Origin: Jacaranda mimosifolia
Taxonomy: Eukaryota > Streptophyta > Magnoliopsida > Lamiales > Bignoniaceae
Direction of reading: 5' to 3'
NCBI GenBank assembly: GCA_018894105.1
Contig: CM032117.1
Coordinates: forward strand, 39,722,501-39,786,500
Length of the DNA stretch: 64,000 nucleotides
The position numbers and the translations under genes were made by a program. Positions within the stretch are counted from its first letter, which is position 1. Each line of letters begins with the position of its first letter. Shown piece after piece: positions 46,835 to 57,648 of the stretch. The notes below the pieces were generated by a model. That model worked only from the letters and a program-made list of their open reading frames with translations, did no database searches and was not told the DNA's origin.

Positions 46835-47470
46835 CAGGCGGTGAGCTCGGTGCTCGTGATGGAGCTGGTCAAAAGCCAGTATATTATGTCAGCAAGATTT
46901 TGCATGCTGTTGAGTTTAGGTATCCCGAAATCGAGAAGATAATGCTAGCTCTGGTGGTCACGGCCCGAAGGTTAAGACCATACTTCTTATCTCATCCCAT
47001 AGTTGTACGTAATAACCACCCCTTGAAGCAGACTCTAGGAAAGGTTGATGTGGCAAGAAGGTTGGTCAAATGGGTTGTGGAGTTGGGAGAATACGACATA
47101 AGTTACGCCCCTAAAAATGCTATAAAAGCATAGGCCTTGGCGGATTTTGTGGCCGACGCGCCCATGACCAAGGACGAAGGCATATGGCAGGTATATGTTG
47201 ATGGGTCGTCAGGACAGGGTGGAAGCGGAGCTGGAATTGTGGTCATCAGCCCGGAAGGGGAAGAGATGGAGTTCACGGTGAAATTCCATTTCAAGGCCTT
47301 GAACAATGAAGCTAAGTATGAAGCTATGATTTGGGGGACCAAGATGGCCATTCAAAGTGGAGCCAGGCATGTTCAGGTGTGCACTGATTTGCAGTTGGTA
47401 GTAAAGCAAATTGAAGGATAGTAGAAGCTAAGGAGCTGAGGATGAACAAATACTTGCAGTTGGTGTATAA
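46835..47470 (+). pseudogene. Gypsy C RNase H region (two domains)
   Basis: First block, degenerate: FRYPEIEKIMLALVVTARRL and VVELGEYDISYAPKNAIKA (46900-47133), the usual Gypsy RNase H end. Second block: VYVDGSSGQGGSGAGIVVIS (47190 on), NNEAKYEAMIWGTKMA and CTDLQLVVKQIEG (47137-47421), an archaeal-type RNase H with its conserved Asp and Glu. Two RNase H domains in tandem are a mark of Tat-lineage Gypsy elements. Stops separate the blocks. Confidence 0.85.
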
Positions 47471-47540
47471 TTTGAGACAGCAAGTGACCGAGCTACAGGT
47501 GATCTAGATCCCCCGAGAGGAGAATAAGAAAGCTGACTGC

Positions 47541-48749
47541 TTGGCCAAGATAGCCAACTCCTTGACCGAATGTAACACTAGGCATGTGACTATCCATGAA
47601 TTGGATAAAGCAAGCCTCGAAGTAGAAGTGTTAGCTGTAGAAGAGGGTCAGGATTGGAGGACATCGATTATGCAATATTTGCAGGGGGATCGTACGGATG
47701 CTGATCATAAGCTACGTGTACGGGTGGCCAGGTTCACTATTGTAGACGAGTTGCTATATAAGAGGGGTTTTTCCCAACCATTGCTACGATGATTGTCCCC
47801 TCAGGAAGGAGAGTATATCTTGAGAGAGATTCATGAAGGGTGTTGTGGGAACCATTTATGAGGGGTGGCCTTAGCCTCTAAGGCTATTAGAGCTGGATAC
47901 TTTTGGCCTACTATTCGAGTTGATGCAGGAGAGTTGGTGAAAAAATACGACAAATGTCAGCGACATGCCCAAATTAGCTACGCACCCACCGAGCCGATGC
48001 ACGCTATGAGTGCTCCATGCCCTTTTGCAAAGTGGGGAATGGATATTGTGGGTCCTTTTTCAGTAGCGACTGGGCAGAGGAAGTTTCTGTTGGTAGCGGT
48101 GGATTACTTTAGCAAGTGGGTGGAGGTAGAGCCACTGGCTAAAATAAGCGAGAATGAGGTACTCAAGTTTTTATGGAAGAATATAGTATGTCGGTATGGC
48201 ATCCCCAGGGAGCTGATCTCGGATAATGGAAAATAGTTTCAAGGAGCTAAGGTGCAAGCCTGGTGTAAGGAGATGAAAATAACCCAACGGTTCAGTACCG
48301 TAGCCCATCCCTAAACAAATGGGCAAATGGAAGTCATCAATCAAGATTTGCTGAAAAGCTTGAAGAAGAGATTGAATCAGACTGGGGATGGATGGGTAGA
48401 TAAGCTTCCTAGCGTGCTGTGGGCACACAGGACCACACCGAAAATCTCTACTAGTGAAACACCATTCAGCACGGTTTATGGAGTGGATGCTCTAATCCCA
48501 ACCGAGGTGGGGATAGAGTCTCATAGGGTACTGTCATATGACCTCGAAAAGAATAAGGAGTTACTCAGAGCTTCTTTAGATATGGTTGAGGAAAAAAAGG
48601 ATAACGCCTATCTTAGACTGGCTAAATACAAACAAAGGATGCAAACTACATTCAACCGAAGGATTAAACCTCGCAGTTTTCAAGTGGGGGATTGGGTGTT
48701 AAGAAGAGTAGATGCAATAGGGAATGTAGGGAAGTTGGAGCTAAATTAG
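47541..48749 (+). pseudogene. Gypsy C integrase
   Basis: 47541-47792 leads in with AKIANSLTECNTRHV and a zinc-side segment (EGCCGNH near 47840, CQRHA near 47960). The core shows WGMDIVGPF (first Asp), AVDYFSKWVEVEPLAK, LISDNGK followed by a TAG (second Asp), then a TAA and NGQMEVINQDLL (Glu). The C-terminus has FQVGDWVLRRVDA. Stops at 48234-48236 and near 48312 break the core. Confidence 0.88.
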
Positions 48750-48989
48750 GAAGGGCCTTATAAGGTGTGCAAGGTGCTAAGAGGAGGAGACAGGGGAAGG
48801 CAGGAAAGTAGTGTAGCCGTGGAAGGTGCAGAACCTTCGGCATTTTTATATGTAATTTCTTTTCGTTAAGAACCTACCTAGTTGGTTAGTTCTTTAGCGT
48901 TTGTCTTTGAAGCATTGTTCCAAGTAGCTTTGATTTCTTGTAAGTTGTTTTGGAATTCAGTCAATTCATTCTTTTTTCCTAAGCATCAG
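48750..48989. other. Gypsy C integrase tail and spacer
   Basis: The integrase chain seems to end in this stretch (EGPYKVCKVL) and is followed by untranslated sequence before the tandem array. Confidence 0.45.
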
Positions 48990-49700
48990 CTCAGATAAGC
49001 AAAGGATGAATGTCCAAACTGAAGGGAGCGAATGTCCAAACTGAAGGGAGCGAATGCCCAACTAAAAATCAGCTCGGTTGATTCCATATGCAAAGGACGA
49101 ATGTCCAAACTAAAGGGGCGAATGCCCGACTGAAAATCAGCTCGACTGATTCCATAAGCAAAGGACGAATGTCCAAACTGAAGGGGCGAATGCCCGACTA
49201 AAAATCAGCTCGGCTGATTTCATATGCAAAGGACGAATGTCCAAACTGAAAGGGTGAATGCCCCACTAAAAATCAGCTCGACTGATTCCATAAGCAAAGG
49301 ATGAATGTCCAAACTGAAGGGGGCGAATGTCCAAACTGAAGGGGGCGAATGCCCAACTAAAAATCAGTCGGTTGATTCCATATGCAAAGGACAAATGTCC
49401 AAACTGAAGGGGCGAATGCCTGACTGAAAATCAGCTCGGCTGATTCCATATGCAAAGGACGTATGTCCAAACTAAAGGGGCGAATGCCCTACTGAAAACC
49501 AGCTTGGCTGATTCCATATGCAATGGATGAATGTCCAAACTGAAGGGGCAAATGCCCAACTGAAAGTCAGCTCGGTTGATTCCACATGCCAAGGATAAAT
49601 GTCCAAACTAAAGGGCCGAATGCCCAACTGAAAATCAGCTCGGCTGGTCTAACATGCAAAGGACAAATGTCCTTACTGGAGGGAATGCCAAGACAGCTTG
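48990..49700. repeat. Tandem array, 68 bp period (Gypsy C)
   Basis: About ten units. The marker GATTCCATATGC starts at 49080, 49148, 49216, 49284, 49374, 49442, 49510 and 49578 with a variant at 49646: intervals of 68 except one of 90, caused by a small internal duplication. The unit holds GCAAAGGACGAATGTCCAAA, GGGGCGAATGCCCGACTGAA and AATCAGCTCGGCT. It lies between pol and the antisense gene. Confidence 0.95.
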
Positions 49701-50169
49701 GATGGGTTGGAAAGGTAAACCTCCCAATGGAAATGCGGGAGAGAAGACGCATGGCCTCAATAGCTCAGCCACCAAAGCGTACCACGGCCGCGTGCAGCAG
49801 CTCAGCTGGGCTTGTCTCGACACCACGTGCAATAGCTCGGCCACCGAACATACGCCTGGTGCGAGGGTGGCCCATCTCAGCCTTCCACGCACGCCTCGAC
49901 CACGATTCAAAAAAAACAGAGAAGAGAGAGAGAGAGAGAAAGTGAGTGAAAAGGGAAGAGGGAAGACATCTCCAAACAAAAAGAAAACAGCTCAAGCATG
50001 CTTTTAGACAACAAAAGTTCTAATACATGCCATTTCCACTAGAGAGATACAAGTTATCTCCTAACTAGCACTTCTATTTTAGTACATGCAAAATAAGCAA
50101 AACAGGGCTTAGTTGCCTCTAAAGTTTCTAACCATGCTGATAATACTCAAGACGGATGGACCGGAAGAT
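49701..50169. other. Spacer between array and antisense gene in Gypsy C
   Basis: GC-rich CTCGGCC-type segments to about 49900, then a GAGAGA run and AT-rich sequence. ORFs here on both strands read repeat-like sequence and I do not support any. Confidence 0.4.
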
Positions 50170-52101
50170 CTACAGACACGCTAAGGACATGTGGCTCCGT
50201 TGGGGCTGCGGTGCTTGGAGAACCCTGCTGATTGCTAGGCTCGGTCCTGGTAAGAGGCTTATCTGAGGATAGCATCTCGACGGGAGGGGATAGCTAAGTC
50301 GCGCCTTTCTCGTCAGCATCGGCATCTTCTTCATCTTCTGAATTCGAGGGAAGGGTATGCAATCCATAGATACGGTCCACGTTCTGATCCAGTTAGCCCA
50401 ACCTCAAAATACCCTTGGCCTCCAATTGATCCGCGCAAGTATTGATACCATGGTAGTAGTACTTTAAGGCTCTCTTCACCGACATCTACCTAAACTCATT
50501 GCTCTTCAGAAATTCAGTCAAGTGTGACTCCCAGCACGCTTCAATGAAAGCTTTCCCCTTCTCAGTATCATGAAACACTTCGAAAAGGTTATCTCATCCC
50601 TCGCAGCGCCCTTCCTCTCTAGCCCATTCTAATGCTTCTTACTGTTGAGAAGACAACTCGGCCACTTTGAGTTCGAACTTGGTCAGGCTGGTGGCCAGCT
50701 CGTCATGCTTACCTCGAAGAAAAGATAACTGTTCCTTTAGGTCACCTAACTTGCTCATCTCCCTCTAAAGCTAGTCCAGCTCTGCTACCATCCTCTGCCT
50801 ATCAGTTTCTAGCTTATGGTGCTCTCCCTCCCACTTCGCTAACACATTTCTCGCTAGGATGCTGGTCTGCAAGCAAGGAAAAGTGTGATCGGTGCCAAGA
50901 CACGCTAGGAAAGGTAAAACTATCACTATTTTACCTTGGAGAGGAAAGAGGCGAATTGATTGCATAGGCTGTCAAAGGGCATGCCATCGGCCAATTGCCT
51001 ATCCGAGCTGGTAGAAATTCCCCTCAAGAAATCTTGGCCTAGTAAGTGAGTATTGTCAGTCAAAATCGAGCTGCCGACCATCGGGTATATGTTCGGACGA
51101 CTCCTCCTTAGAGTAAGGGAGCTCAGCTCCTCGGGAATGTTCTCTTCAGTTTAGGTCTCTACAGTAGGCGGGGGAGTAGGCCTCTTAGGAGCTGGCCGTT
51201 TCCTAGCAGAGGCCTTAGCGAGGGACCTTTGAGAAGAACTGGCACCCCTGGAGTGCTTTGGAGGACGGTCATTCTTTTGTCTCCTGGACTGACTCGTAGC
51301 CTCAGCTAATAGGAATGCTTTGGTAGACACCCTCTCTGCCAAAAAAAAAAAGAAAAAGAAAAAGAAAAAGGGGGTTTAAGCATAATTTAGTAAGCTTGTC
51401 AAATTCAGCAAGGTCAAGTAAATACCAAATGGCTCAGGAAGCTCTTCCGCTTTAGGACTCAAAGTGAAGTGGTAGAGGAATCCTAGTTTCGCCAGATAAG
51501 ATAGCTATAACTGACAACTATTAAGCTTATCTAGGAGTTGTCGCCGCCCCAGTGGAAACCGTGTCCTATAGCCCGAGCTAGCAAGCGGCATGTGTTCTAT
51601 CCATTTAGTAGGAAAACCCCAAGGCTCAGGCGAAGATATAAGCATGTAGTGTTCTTTCCAATGCTTTACGGAGGTAGGGTATTTGGATAAAAAGCGAACG
51701 TCCTTCCGAGATGATAAGTAAAATAAACCTGGACCCAGAGACTTTGGATAAAAAAGAGAATGAAATAGGGTGGTCGTGGGCTCTATTTGCAAGTGCCTAC
51801 ACTGAATGATGAACCCAACCATTAGCCTAAAATAATTAGGTGTAAATTGGTTTAAGGGGTTACCTAACCCCCTTGAAATCAATTTAAACAGCTTGGGCAG
51901 TAAGAAGCGCAACCCACCCCGCATTTGTTCTACATAAAAGTATAGAAATCCCGTCGGGGGATGATGTGGCCGGTCTGAAGACTTAGGCATAACTATAGAA
52001 TATTTGCTAGGAATGCCCATAATATCTCTCAATCTCCTACTCTTATGTCTGGTCATCCTAGAATAATATGTTTCATAATAAGGCAACCTTGCATCTACCA
52101 T
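50170..52101 (-). pseudogene. Antisense Transposase_28-like gene of Gypsy C
   Basis: The largest open part (52101-51505, 198 codons) starts MVDARLPYYETYYSRM. It shows DIMGIPSKYSIVMPKSSDRP, HHPPTGFLYFYVEQMRGGLR, PNYFRLMVGFIIQC and PGLFYLSSRKDV. These match, in order, the D copy and the plant 'putative gypsy-type transposon' family (Transposase_28). Downstream on the same strand come a basic Pro-rich block (51342-51151, ARKRPAPKRPTPPP, a possible nuclear signal) and a coiled-coil region (about 50965-50600). Gaps between the pieces may be introns. The gene converges on pol. Its function is not known. Confidence 0.72.
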
Positions 52102-52439
52102 GCCTTTCTTGGTCTCTCATTACCTTTATGGGAATAATGAGCACTGAATCATCTAAGTCACTACCCCCAAATAGTTCAGTAGACATACTAGCGGTTCAAG
52201 AACTTGCATTACACTCAAAAGACACCAAGCAAAAATAGAGAAAGGAAAATCAGAAAGAACCTGGACTCACTGCCGGGAAAGAGGCGAGAAAGAAAAAAAA
52301 AAGGGCGGAGAAGCTCCGGCAGCTCGCGGTGAAAGAGGCGGCTCGAGCAAAGTGTGAAGAAAAGAAGTAAAGAAGTAGGGATGGAGGAGAAGTATGAGAA
52401 GTGAGATAGAGGGGAAATGGAAAATAGAGGAATGAGAGG

Positions 52440-52447
52440 TATTTATA
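52440..52447 (-). promoter_or_regulatory. TATA box of the antisense gene in Gypsy C
   Basis: On the - strand CCTTATAAATACC, 339 bases before the ATG at 52101, followed by a pyrimidine-rich leader. It corresponds to TATAAATA in D and E. Confidence 0.6.
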
Positions 52448-52619
52448 AGGGGAAAGGAAGGCTAGAGGACACCTACCCCTCACATCCACCGTACACGTGG
52501 TCTACGAAGATGCCACATGTGATGAAATTTTATGCTATTAATGGGACAAGACTTGATTAGCCTGGGAAAGAGAAAAGAGATAAGGCAAACTTTTTTTTTT
52601 AAATTTGAAAGTGCCAAAT

Positions 52620-53270
52620 GGCAGCCTGAAAATTTCTTCCTTAGGTGTTGGAGCTCGGCCAAGCGCATCTTGGCCAGAACGCGCCTCAGGCAGAATATTT
52701 CTCGGCCAGATGATTTTTTGGCCAAGCGCCTCGTCTCGGCCAGGCACGCCTCGGCCAAGGTTGCTCGGCCATCCGCGCCCCAGTCTCGGGTGTGTAGCTC
52801 ATTATCGAGATGTATCTCGGCACCATGCGCGTAGCTCGGCCATGCTCGTCTCAACATCGTGCACCCAGCTAGGCTAGGAATGCATCGGCCCGGGTTCCTC
52901 GACAGTCCGCGCCACGGTCCCGGGCACGCCGCTCGACCCAGCGCATTGCGTCTCGGCCCTAGACTTTTCGACCCTCCGCACCTCGGTCCCAAGGGCGCAA
53001 CTCGGCCGGGATTATCTCAGCACCATACGCGCAGCTTGGCCAGGCACACCTCGGCCAAGGTTGCTCGGCCATCTGCGCCCCGGTCCCAGACACGCAACTC
53101 ACTACCGAGACGTATCTCAGCATCGTGCGTGTGGCTCAACTGGGCTCATCTCGGCACCATGCGAGCAGCTCGGCCATGCACGCCTCAACCCGAGTTCTTC
53201 GACAGTCCGTCTCACGGTCCCGGGCATGCCGCTCGACCTTAGGCGTGCAGCTCGGTACCTACACCTCGTA
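52620..53270. repeat. GC-rich 300 bp tandem repeats in Gypsy C
   Basis: The markers CAGGCAC..CCTCGGCCAAGG at 52741 and 53041, and GACAGTCCG..CACGGTCCCGGGCA at 52901 and 53201, give a period of exactly 300 bases. There are about two copies, CpG-rich, with dense TCGGCC motifs. The apparent ORFs here are by-products of the repeat. Confidence 0.85.
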
Positions 53271-53360
53271 AAAAAAAACTTTGAATTATAGACAACTAAT
53301 GAGCATAATCTGTCTTTAGCTTAGGCTTGGTCACAGTTCAAAACTTTTTTGAACTAGTTT

Positions 53361-53373
53361 GTGGGGGGAGATG
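53361..53373 (+). promoter_or_regulatory. Polypurine tract of Gypsy C
   Basis: GTGGGGGGAGATG directly precedes the 3' LTR. Confidence 0.8.
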
Positions 53374-53861
53374 TGATACGTCTGTAATAGCCCAAGCTAA
53401 AGACATACAACAGACCTAAGGTGACTACCCAACAAATATTATAGCTGAAGCCAAATGGAAGGGCCCAGCTGAACCCAAGGATACGTCTGAGCTGAGTGCA
53501 AGGGAATAGCCGAATTGAGCAGGGACATAGCCGAGCTGAAACCAAGGGCAAGATCGAGCTGGAGTCAAAGGAAGAGCCAAGCTGCCCCAGTTTTGCCTTG
53601 CCCCCTCTCCTTTTTGCGCCATGTGCCACCAAAAAAGGACGGGCGTGGGGTACACGTGGCGCCATCCCATTGATTCAATTGTAACCAGTGAATTAGGGTG
53701 TTAGTGGGTAGTTATGAACCCAAGTAGTGGGACGTTTTGTTAGATAAAATATCTTGGTAAAAAAATTGTAAGATAGATTGTGTATTGATTAACATTTTCT
53801 AAAAGGAGAATTTTCTGGTTTTTGTTGATTGGTGCTCCTACAGATTATTTTTTGTGCATCA
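53374..53861 (+). repeat. 3' LTR of Gypsy C
   Basis: TGATACGTCTGTAATAGCCC to GTGCATCA, 488 bp, followed by the TATAT duplication. Pairs with 42819-43302. Confidence 0.92.
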
Positions 53862-53866
53862 TATAT

Positions 53867-54439
53867 CTATATGAGTCTAATAGAATTGTACTCTATATTT
53901 GCGGGCAAAATGATATGAATTACTCCTTAATTTATCACATTGCAATAGCTTGATCCCAATTGAAAACTGTATGTCATTTTGAATAGTGATGATGATGTTT
54001 CCTATATGATCCAACTGCATATGTGCCTGAAATTGACCATTGTTGATTTGATGGCTGCCTAGAAAAATGAATCTAATGGAAGTGTATGTAGGTAAATACT
54101 TCATATGTTCATAGCCAACTATATTAATTCTTTGATATACTTTTGATATATTACAATAGCACCTTTTTATGAACTATTATTTCCTCATATGTTCAGTTTC
54201 TATTAATGAAACACCTTAATTATGCATTACAGTACTAAGCAGTTAATCGATCAATACTGCGTAAATGAATTTTAGTACTTAAGTACTAATACTACAACAA
54301 TTTTATTCATTCATTTCACCTTGTTATTTATTCTTTTACAATAAACACCTATTTAGGAATCAAATTGACGAGGATATTACCTCCACAAGTGAGTTATAAT
54401 GCAATATAGAAAGAAATCCAATAGATACTTGGAGTCATT
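53867..54439. other. AT-rich spacer
   Basis: No gene recognised on either strand. Confidence 0.4.
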
Positions 54440-54850
54440 ACATCCACGGAGAGGACCAAATGTTCAAGGATGATGAGAAATTCAGAATGAAAGTTAAAAT
54501 ACTATATTACTACTATAGGCACTCCTTTGTGTACAAGAAAACTATTTCCTTAAAGATCATAGTAATTTGCAGTGACAAAAATTGAAAATGGCGAATATAT
54601 GCAATGAAGCATGAGGCTGACAAATTATTTGCCATTTGAAAATACAATATGCATCACACATTATAGATGATTCAGCTTGAATTGCTAATATAGTTAAAGA
54701 TAAAGTGAAAGAAGAATCATGTTATTGGCCTTCTACTATGTTGATAGATATCCACAAAGAATATGGTGTGGAAATAGGTACCACAAGGCGTTGACGTGTA
54801 AAGAAATAGTTAACCATGAAATTCATGGAAAGACAAGGGCTCCTATAATA
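54440..54850 (+). pseudogene. Mutator-like transposase N-terminal relic
   Basis: Read in broken frames: FRMKVKILYYYYRHSFVYKK, KWRIYAMKHEADKLFAI, HH then TL, KVKEESCYWPSTMLIDIHKE, YGVEIG and KALTCKEIVNHEIHGK. The order (C/K-W-R-I-x-A, an HHT-like element, a helix with D-I-x-K-E-Y-G-V, then A-x-x-K-E-x-x-x-x-E-I-H-G) is that of plant MULE transposase N-terminal regions. No catalytic domain follows, and there are several stops. Confidence 0.5.
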
Positions 54851-56587
54851 ACTATTTTGACAATTTATATTGTATTATACATATTATATCTTTTGTAATA
54901 TATGGACATTGTACTATTATTTAGTGTAGGAAAAAAAATCATGAATGACTATTTCTTGGAGTAGATTTGTGTCTAAAGCTATGATCCTGATTTATACATG
55001 AATTGGTTATCAGAGTAATCTTAAGGTGGCTGAAACATGAAGTATTTTTCAAGGCATATATTCTCTTTTTAAATTTAAATATCTAGTAGTAATCATAAAA
55101 AATTCAGAACTAAAAACTACTTACATATACAAAAGTTTTCAGAGTTGTCATTTTCCCATGCAACAAGCAAAACAATTCTAAAACTAATAGTCGACTGAGG
55201 ATTAGCATGATTCAAATTCAACATGTTATCATTAGAAACAAATTATTCCATATTGAATCTACTAAATACCGTAATTTAGGTAGGAAGTACTCATTTGTTG
55301 AAACCATTACCTTATTTTTCTTGAACAGTAATTTATTCTCAAAAAGAAATACAAATGTGTAGTTCAATAAATACCTTATCTTGTATAACTAAACTATTTT
55401 TTCAACACATGATAAATGCGTGATGATAGTTTAATATAATATAAATTACCGTTGTTTGTTATTGAAAAAAGAATAAAACTAAGAATTCATGTTATGATAG
55501 TCAAAGAACAAAATAAGGTAAATTCAATATGATTTCAATATTAACTTTTAATGCTGCATTTCATCAAGTTAATACCAAATTAATTTGAAGAAAATAGTAC
55601 TGAATAAAGTATAAGTACTACTTTGTTTTTTTTATCCAATACCATATTTTTCAACATTATACTCGATAAGCTTTATAATCTATCTTGACTCAATATATTG
55701 GTTAAAAAAAGTCATGAACAAGGACTGAAATAAGTCAAATGAAACATGTTTGCAGCACTAATTTTAATACCGTATTTGATAGTTAAAGTACCAAATATTA
55801 AAAATTCCATATTGACATGCAGTACAACAAATACTTTATTTCCTTAGTGTAATAGAGAATTTGCAACACCATACTCGATGAGTTTTACGACGTATTTTTA
55901 CTCATTGTACTGGGTAAATTCCATATAAGTCCATCTAAAAAAATAAAAGCATGTTTTCGTCTAGTAATGATTAGATACACATGTATTTAAATAGTTGGGA
56001 GACAACTATTCACATTCAACTACTTATATCCTTCTTCATACTAGTATAAAGCATGGAGCACAAACAACTTTTCATAAATATCTCCATCTTACAAGTAAAA
56101 ATTCATAATTAATATAATAGTTAAACAACAAAGACCAAAATAGTCAACATATTTAAAACGTGATATGAATAATTAAGACTACAAAGAATTTAATAAAAGA
56201 ACTAAAAATGGCCAATGTACTAACTCAATTACTTAAATAAAAGAGCCAAAGAGTGTAAGGATAAATTAAGCCCACGAAGAAGGGCAACGAAAACCCTAAT
56301 GGGTTTAAGCACATACAAAAAAAATTATAAATACTAAGCCTCATAAAAAATTTGGGCATAAAAATCATTTGCAAAAATTTGTAACTTTCAAGAACTTTTG
56401 AGAGCAAGGAATATCTTTGCACGCATTCCAAAAAATATATATTGACTTTCTACAGTCTACCAAAAAGGATCTCACTTTATTTTTGTGCATATTAAAATAT
56501 AATAAAATAATACCATTTTTATAAAACTAAAAAGATATATAGTTATGGATATCAATACGTAAAAGTAAAACTGGTGAGGGTTCGATT
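54851..56587. other. AT-rich spacer
   Basis: 1.7 kb of AT-rich sequence with no gene or element recognised. It may include more decayed Mutator-like sequence. Confidence 0.4.
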
Positions 56588-57245
56588 TGTTGGGTATTGG
56601 TCCAACTACGAGTTTGAATAGGACTTGACCTCTCTGGTAGGTATTCTTGTTAAGGTGGGACGAATCCTGCAATCACAGCAAACGTCAGGCTAGCCGATGA
56701 GCCCTCGGCTTCGGCCCTCCAACGCTCAAGTCAGTACAGATCGACGAGAGATATCGAGCAGCGGAGTAAGGGCTTAGTGTATTTATGAGTGCGTACCTTA
56801 GAAAGGTTGAAACGAGAGTATTTATAGCCTCCCCCTTTTTGGAAAATTGTCTGAGATGCCCCTGATGCATTCAGGGGTCTCTATCCTTTTCCGAGGGGCG
56901 GTTAGTAACTTTCTCTCCCTATATATTTTCAGATAACTGCCTTTCCAGGTTTTAAGGACACGATAGTACACTGTTGAGGCACCTGCTGTGTCAGGCGGTG
57001 AGGGGGCGGCATGCGCCATTAATGTGGAGGCAGGCCGCCCGTCAGTACATTTAATGCGGTGGCAGAGTACTATACTGCCTCGACCTATTCTGGTCGACCA
57101 AGTCGACCAGACGCCGTTCTGTCACGGAGGCACAGTCAAGAGAGAGGTCGATTGCACCTATGGGCCTCAGATGCAAGATTGGGCCTGGTGCTACGTATCC
57201 GGGCCAGCTTGGTTTGGGCCAATGTATTTGGGCCACCCCATATCA
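56588..57245 (-). repeat. 3' LTR of Gypsy D
   Basis: 658 bp. On the + strand it runs TGTTGGGTATTGG to CACCCCATATCA, so the element strand has TG..CA. It contains GGCTATAAATACTC on the element strand (about 56828-56815), a likely TATA box, and GTACTGACTTGAGCGTTGG near the end. Similar blocks occur in relic E. Confidence 0.75.
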
Positions 57246-57262
57246 TGAGTTTCCCCACTTCG
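57246..57262 (-). promoter_or_regulatory. Polypurine tract of Gypsy D
   Basis: On the element strand GCGAAGTGGGGAAACTCA lies against the LTR start TGATATGGGG. Confidence 0.65.
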
Positions 57263-57454
57263 CAAGGCTGAACGAGGAATCGACAAGAGGCATTGAGAAG
57301 TAGTTTACTGGGTATTTTTAAGAATCGACCAGGGTTTTTCAAAAGTCGACTCGGGTTTGGCGCATATATTGAGCAATCACATCGTGGCGCGCGTGGGGCG
57401 GCATGGCGGTTACCTGCATTATTATAGGCTCTTGGTTTCCCGCGTTCGCTCCCC

Positions 57455-57462
57455 TATAAATA
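57455..57462 (+). promoter_or_regulatory. TATA box of the antisense gene in Gypsy D
   Basis: CCCCTATAAATATACGCGG on the + strand, 194 bases before the ATG at 57649. Confidence 0.6.
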
Positions 57463-57648
57463 TACGCGGTAAAACCAATATTTTTACTTTTACTACCTTA
57501 GCTTCTGGTCGAGCGCTTGCCCAAACATCCTCGCATTCAAGATTTTCTGCTTTTAGCTCTTCTATTCAATAAGTGCGCATTCATTTCTACTTCTTGTCCT
57601 TTAGATTATTAACATCATACTGGGTTTATATAGTTCTGGGAGTAGTCA

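Larger units (their letters stand above)
42819..53861 (+). mobile_element. Gypsy element C, complete, with antisense gene
   Basis: 11.04 kb, flanked by TATAT at 42814-42818 and 53862-53866. 5' LTR, primer site, gag, protease, reverse transcriptase, two RNase H blocks, integrase, 68 bp tandem array, convergent antisense gene, GC-rich 300 bp repeats, purine tract, 3' LTR. The second RNase H after the Gypsy one points to the Tat lineage. The two LTRs differ at roughly 7% of positions by eye. Stops and frame changes in all domains show it is no longer autonomous. Confidence 0.92.

Noticed and set aside
48990..49700. CRISPR-like array
   Set aside because: The whole 68 bp unit is repeated without unique spacers, and the context is a plant Gypsy element.
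49567..50007. Overlapping ORFs on both strands after the 68 bp array
   Set aside because: They read partly through repeat sequence in several frames and show no recognisable domain.
52480..53291. Several overlapping ORFs on both strands with Arg/Pro/Ala-rich products
   Set aside because: They are produced by the GC-rich 300 bp tandem repeats, which lack stops in most frames.
57051..57342. ORFs in the Gypsy D LTR
   Set aside because: They lie within the LTR on both strands and are not conserved in relic E.
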